Shown: positions 61,229-64,000 of the stretch, piece after piece | How the letters are laid out: each line of letters opens with the position of its first letter | Position numbering within the stretch: position 1 is the stretch's first letter | Assembly: GCF_008107695.1 (NCBI RefSeq) | Contig: NZ_VIRG01000036.1 | Location: forward strand, 434,001 to 498,000 | Length of the DNA stretch: 64,000 nt | Reading direction: 5' to 3' | Source of the DNA: Stappia sp. BW2 | GTDB lineage: Bacteria; Pseudomonadota; Alphaproteobacteria; Rhizobiales; Stappiaceae | The notes under the pieces: model-generated | Databases searched by the model: none | What the model saw: the letters and a program-made list of their open reading frames with translations, nothing else | Told to the model about the DNA's origin: nothing | Made by a program: the position numbers and the translations under genes

Positions 61229-62053
61229 TCAGAAATTTCGCAGCGCCAGCAGGATGGCGGGGATCCCCGCCAACATTGCGAGCGCTGCAAAAGCAAAGGG
61301 TTGAACAAGCATGGGCAAGCGAGAGAGTTTCGCGTCCGCGAGCGGCAGTCCCGCCATCGCAAGAAGGAGCAGATAAGCTGCTGTGCTGAGATTGGTCGCA
61401 AAGGTCGACAGCTGGACAAGCAGGATCAGCAACCCACCCTGAACGACCCAGGTCATCATCGGATGGCCCTGGTTCGGCGACCCGTTTTTCAGCGTGGCAA
61501 CAAACATCGCCAGGGCATATCCGGCCAGGAGCGCAGACAACGACAGCAACACCTGCCCCAATCCAAGAAAGCCACCCAACAAGGCAAGGACGCTTGCCGT
61601 CACGCTCATCGCCAGGTGTGCGACGGGCCAGGTAAAGGGGGATCGGGACAGATCTGGTGCTTTCGCCAGCATTGGCGTCCAGACAGCAATTGTTCCCAAA
61701 GGCAGAAGCCAGGTCCAGTCAAGCCGACCCGCAGTCAAGGGGCGCAGGACTAGCCATAAAAACGTGACCGCTGCAACAACGGCCAGAAGGGCGGCGCGGC
61801 GATATGAGACCTGATTGAAAGCAATGAGCCCGAGCACCGGAATTGCCGCGAGCGCATAGGCAACCTTGTGTTTGGATGTAATCGCAGGAAATGGCGGGAA
61901 GCCTTCGTGCAGGAGGTAGATGGCCGCAATGGCAAGACCCATCGTGACTGCCGATGCCCTGGGTGCAGCGAAAGCACGTTGCTCGACGAACCCAAGGCCA
62001 GACCCAAGAGCGATTGGAGCGACAAACGCGATAATTATGTCAGCTACATCCAT
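61229..62053 (-). CDS. Multi-spanning membrane protein of unknown family
   Basis: A 274-residue protein with about eight TM segments (IIIAFVAPIALGSGLGFVEQ, VTMGLAIAAIYLLHEGFPPF, ALLAVVAAVTFLWLVLRPLT, ALLGGFLGLGQVLLSLSALL, TWVVQGGLLILLVQLSTFAT). No motif I can name. First gene of the four-gene strand run YceI-AzoR-DJ-1, divergent from a LysR regulator by 108 bases. Confidence 0.65.
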   Translation of the reverse strand: MDVADIIIAFVAPIALGSGLGFVEQRAFAAPRASAVTMGLAIAAIYLLHEGFPPFPAITSKHKVAYALAAIPVLGLIAFNQVSYRRAALLAVVAAVTFLWLVLRPLTAGRLDWTWLLPLGTIAVWTPMLAKAPDLSRSPFTWPVAHLAMSVTASVLALLGGFLGLGQVLLSLSALLAGYALAMFVATLKNGSPNQGHPMMTWVVQGGLLILLVQLSTFATNLSTAAYLLLLAMAGLPLADAKLSRLPMLVQPFAFAALAMLAGIPAILLALRNF

Positions 62054-62161
62054 CAGTCTGCCCGATTTCTATGAATTTCCTTCTGGGCTAGACTTAAAGA
62101 TTTCGCTTTCGTTGATTAAGATGGCTTTCATTGAATGATTATCGCCATTATGGTGTAAATC

Positions 62162-63052
62162 ATGGACCGTATCGATCTTCTGAAAACCTTTCTGAAGGTG
62201 GCCGACACCGGCTCGTTCACGGCGGCTGCCGAACGGCTGGACATGACGCCTCAGCTGGCAAGCAAATACATCCGCGCGCTTGAATGCGAATTGGGCGCGC
62301 AACTGTTTCACCGGTCCACAAGGCGGGTGAACATGACCGAAACCGGGGTTGCATTCTATGACCGGTGCGCGCGGCTGGTGGAGGACTTCGAGGAGCTCAA
62401 AGCCGATGTGCGTCAGGAGCATTGCTCGCCGCGCGGGCAGCTACGTTTGACCGCGCCCCATTGCTTTGGCGGAAAATATCTGGTGGAGGCTCTGGCAGAC
62501 TTCTCCGCCGAACATACGGAAATCTCGGCAACGCTCGATTTGACGGATCGCTATGTCAATCTTCTGGATGAAGGGATTGACCTGGCCATTCGGATCGGAA
62601 ACTTGGAGGATTCCTCTTTGCTGGCCCGGCAGATCGGGATGGTTCCCGTTGTCCTTTGCGCCAGCCCTGAATACATCGCGAACGCGCCCGATCTGAATAA
62701 TCCCAATGATCTTGAAAATCACGCCTGCATCATCGATACGAACTTCAAATCCCAAAACAAATGGACATTTCTGGTAGATGGGCAGCCAGTGACCTACCAG
62801 GTTGAAGGGCGTCTCAAGGTCAACAGCGCAAGCGGTGCGCGGACCTTGGCTTTGAAAGGGCAGGGCCTCTTGTTGTCACTGCAATATATGGTGGATGATG
62901 ATATCAAGTCGGGGAGATTGATACCGCTGTTGCCAGACTACATGGCGACCAAGCTGGCCATCAATGCGGTTTACCCACCCACCCGCCATCTTTCAGCAAG
63001 GGTCCGACGCTTCATCGATTTTATGGCAGACCGGTTCAAGCATCTGAAATAG
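62162..63052 (+). CDS. LysR family regulator of the azoR/yceI run
   Basis: 296 residues. HTH RIDLLKTFLKVADTGSFTAAAERLDMTPQLASKYIRALECELGAQLFHRSTRRV and the GIDLAIRIGNLEDSSLLARQIG effector pattern of the CrgA-like subgroup. Divergent from the membrane protein gene; its intergenic region holds a T-rich, AT-rich 100 bases that likely carry both promoters. Expected target: the redox-stress run downstream on the minus strand. Confidence 0.9.
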   Translation: MDRIDLLKTFLKVADTGSFTAAAERLDMTPQLASKYIRALECELGAQLFHRSTRRVNMTETGVAFYDRCARLVEDFEELKADVRQEHCSPRGQLRLTAPHCFGGKYLVEALADFSAEHTEISATLDLTDRYVNLLDEGIDLAIRIGNLEDSSLLARQIGMVPVVLCASPEYIANAPDLNNPNDLENHACIIDTNFKSQNKWTFLVDGQPVTYQVEGRLKVNSASGARTLALKGQGLLLSLQYMVDDDIKSGRLIPLLPDYMATKLAINAVYPPTRHLSARVRRFIDFMADRFKHLK

Positions 63053-63268
63053 GTGGGCGCACGATCATTGATGCCGTCTGGTTGCAGGTCAAGAATGTGA
63101 CCCTGTGAAAGGCATCGCCAACTTGTTTTGGTTGGGCGCTCTGCGACGAGGCCCCCAGAATTTCAATGCCCTCAAGGCGCAGTGGGAGCACTTGAGTTCG
63201 CCCGAGAGAGAATGCGCCATTGGATCGGTCGCAACACACTGATCGTGGCCAAGTAAGGAGAAAAATCA

Positions 63269-63580
63269 ATGCATTGCCTGACAGTCATCTATCCGCAACC
63301 CGACGACATCGAGGCTTTCAAGAGTTACTACGAAGACAAACACCTGCCTCTGGTAAGACGTCTGCCGGGCCTGCGCAGCATGCACCATGCCTTTCCCGAA
63401 GCGATGGGCCCGGCACAGGTGTTCTGCATCTTTCAGGCCTATTTCGACGATGCGCAGGCCTTCGAGGCCGCAGTGACTTCGGACGCGGGCCACGAGGTGG
63501 CCGGTGACGTCCCGAACTATTCGCCGAAAGGTGCCCAGGTCTTCCATTTCCCCGTGGAGACTGTTCACGAAAAAGCCTGA
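63269..63580 (+). CDS. EthD family protein
   Basis: 103 residues of the EthD/dimeric alpha-beta barrel family: MHCLTVIYPQPDDIEAFKSY, YEDKHLPLVRRLPGLRSMHH (the H-x-P-L region with catalytic-site His), and AYFDDAQAFEAAVTSDAGHE then PNYSPKGAQVF. Role in degradation of ethers or other substrates is inferred from family only. TAAGGAG precedes the ATG. Confidence 0.88.
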   Translation: MHCLTVIYPQPDDIEAFKSYYEDKHLPLVRRLPGLRSMHHAFPEAMGPAQVFCIFQAYFDDAQAFEAAVTSDAGHEVAGDVPNYSPKGAQVFHFPVETVHEKA

Positions 63581-63599
63581 TCCCGCCGAGTTCATCATG

Positions 63600-63622
63600 C
63601 CCCGTCGCGCTTCACGACGGGG
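63600..63622 (+). terminator. candidate terminator after the EthD gene
   Basis: Stem CCCCGTCG (63600-63607) / CGACGGGG (63615-63622) with a 7-base loop, about 20 bases beyond the stop. No U-tract. Confidence 0.5.
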
Positions 63623-63828
63623 GCGACGGTTCTGACCTGAACCGAGTTGAGATGACATCGTCGCGGGCATGGCCGCGAAAAGTTTTACCTTCGTCAGCCT
63701 GGCGCGACCGCCGGATCGCCGTTTGATTTTGGGGCCGGCGGGCCCGTGTTGAGACCCTGCCTTCAGTGCATAATGGCATTGCGCGTATCCGCGGGGATCG
63801 GTTAGCGTGCTCCGTGGAGGAGGCTTGT

Positions 63829-64000
63829 GTGTCTCAACAGGAAGTCATGTCAGATCCGGGCGGCTTCAGTGCCGCTACCCCGGTGTCGATCGAGTGCGCG
63901 CGCGATCGGCTGGTGGAAGTGTGTGGCAATTTCGAAATCTTGCCCCATGCCAAGAGCGATCATATCACCGGCGCCATAGACTCTCGGATTTTCGGACAGT
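63829..64000 (+). CDS. N-terminus of an AraC-type regulator (cut by the window)
   Basis: The frame from GTG 63829 (GGAGGAGG at good spacing) gives 57 residues to the window end: MSQQEVMSDPGGFSAATPVS, then CARDRLVEVCGNFEILPHAK. The pattern resembles the N-terminal AraC-binding-2 domain of the AraC family. An alternative ATG is six codons later. HTH is outside the window, so the call is provisional. Confidence 0.5.
   Translation, partial: MSQQEVMSDPGGFSAATPVSIECARDRLVEVCGNFEILPHAKSDHITGAIDSRIFGQ

Noticed and set aside
1-64000. tRNA, rRNA, CRISPR, insertion sequence or prophage
   Set aside because: No cloverleaf ending in CCA-like acceptor, no regular repeat-spacer pattern, no transposase or integrase motifs seen.

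Overview
The window is a high-GC chromosomal segment of an alphaproteobacterium, most likely of the order Hyphomicrobiales and possibly close to Roseibium/Labrenzia (Stappiaceae). That placement is inferred from gene content: a BgsBA-like beta-glucan synthase pair, an exbB-exbD-exbD-tonB operon, Bug-type tripartite tricarboxylate transporters (TTT), many LysR/AraC/GntR regulators, and a palindromic intergenic repeat of a type common in these bacteria. I saw no rRNA, tRNA, CRISPR array, transposase, phage or replication gene. The region mixes a few core genes (panC, panB, ada, hflK, hflC) with a large accessory metabolic and transport content.

Layout. 1-9.3 kb: a TPR protein running off the left edge, a YeeE/YedE thiosulfate-type transporter, a DUF302 protein, a strong small-ORF/RNA candidate with its own terminator, an SDR dehydrogenase, a K+ channel with a zinc-ribbon tail, a secreted PHB-depolymerase-like hydrolase, and a translationally coupled CoA-transferase/TPP-enzyme pair. 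9.5-13.9 kb: a dCache-HAMP membrane protein with no output domain faces a membrane-fusion/GT2 pair that resembles the Sinorhizobium BgsB/BgsA mixed-linkage beta-glucan synthase. 14-19.6 kb: HxlR regulator and VOC protein, an odd membrane hydrolase, panC-panB and ada. 19.6-22.7 kb: a TonB energisation operon in which one of two ExbD paralogues has Asn where the proton-carrying Asp is expected. 23-26.4 kb: a LysE exporter, a lone GT4 glycosyltransferase, a LuxR remnant and an AT-rich gene-poor stretch.

26.4-32.6 kb: a purine-catabolism cluster (LysR, OHCU decarboxylase, hydroxyisourate hydrolase, a TTT transporter TctB-TctA-TctC, and a guanine-deaminase-like enzyme). 32.9-38 kb: a Crp-family regulator and hflK-hflC with small upstream genes. 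38-46.7 kb: LysR/NmrA, Lrp/azlCD, a HlyD pair, a GNAT, a probable frameshifted gene, a CurA-type reductase and a DJ-1 protein. 46.9-52.1 kb: two tandem TTT systems under a GntR regulator, visibly decaying (an amber codon in one tctC, and a deletion joining half of a tctA to the tail of a second tctC). 52.5-57.5 kb: an AraC / serine hydrolase / AraC / Baeyer-Villiger monooxygenase group that fits oxidation of a ketone followed by ester hydrolysis. 58.2-62 kb: DOPA-dioxygenase-like protein, an SRPBCC pseudogene, then DJ-1, azoreductase, YceI and a membrane protein opposite a LysR regulator. The right end carries an EthD-like protein and the start of an AraC-type regulator.

At least four loci are broken (LuxR remnant, tctC amber, tctA/tctC deletion chimera, SRPBCC frameshift plus stop), with a fifth likely at 44.7-45.0 kb. 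This suggests ongoing loss of transport and accessory functions. The most interesting leads are the beta-glucan synthase with its output-less sensor, the Asn-ExbD, the 31-codon ORF/RNA unit at 2.85-3.04 kb, the purine-linked TTT system and the BVMO/esterase island.
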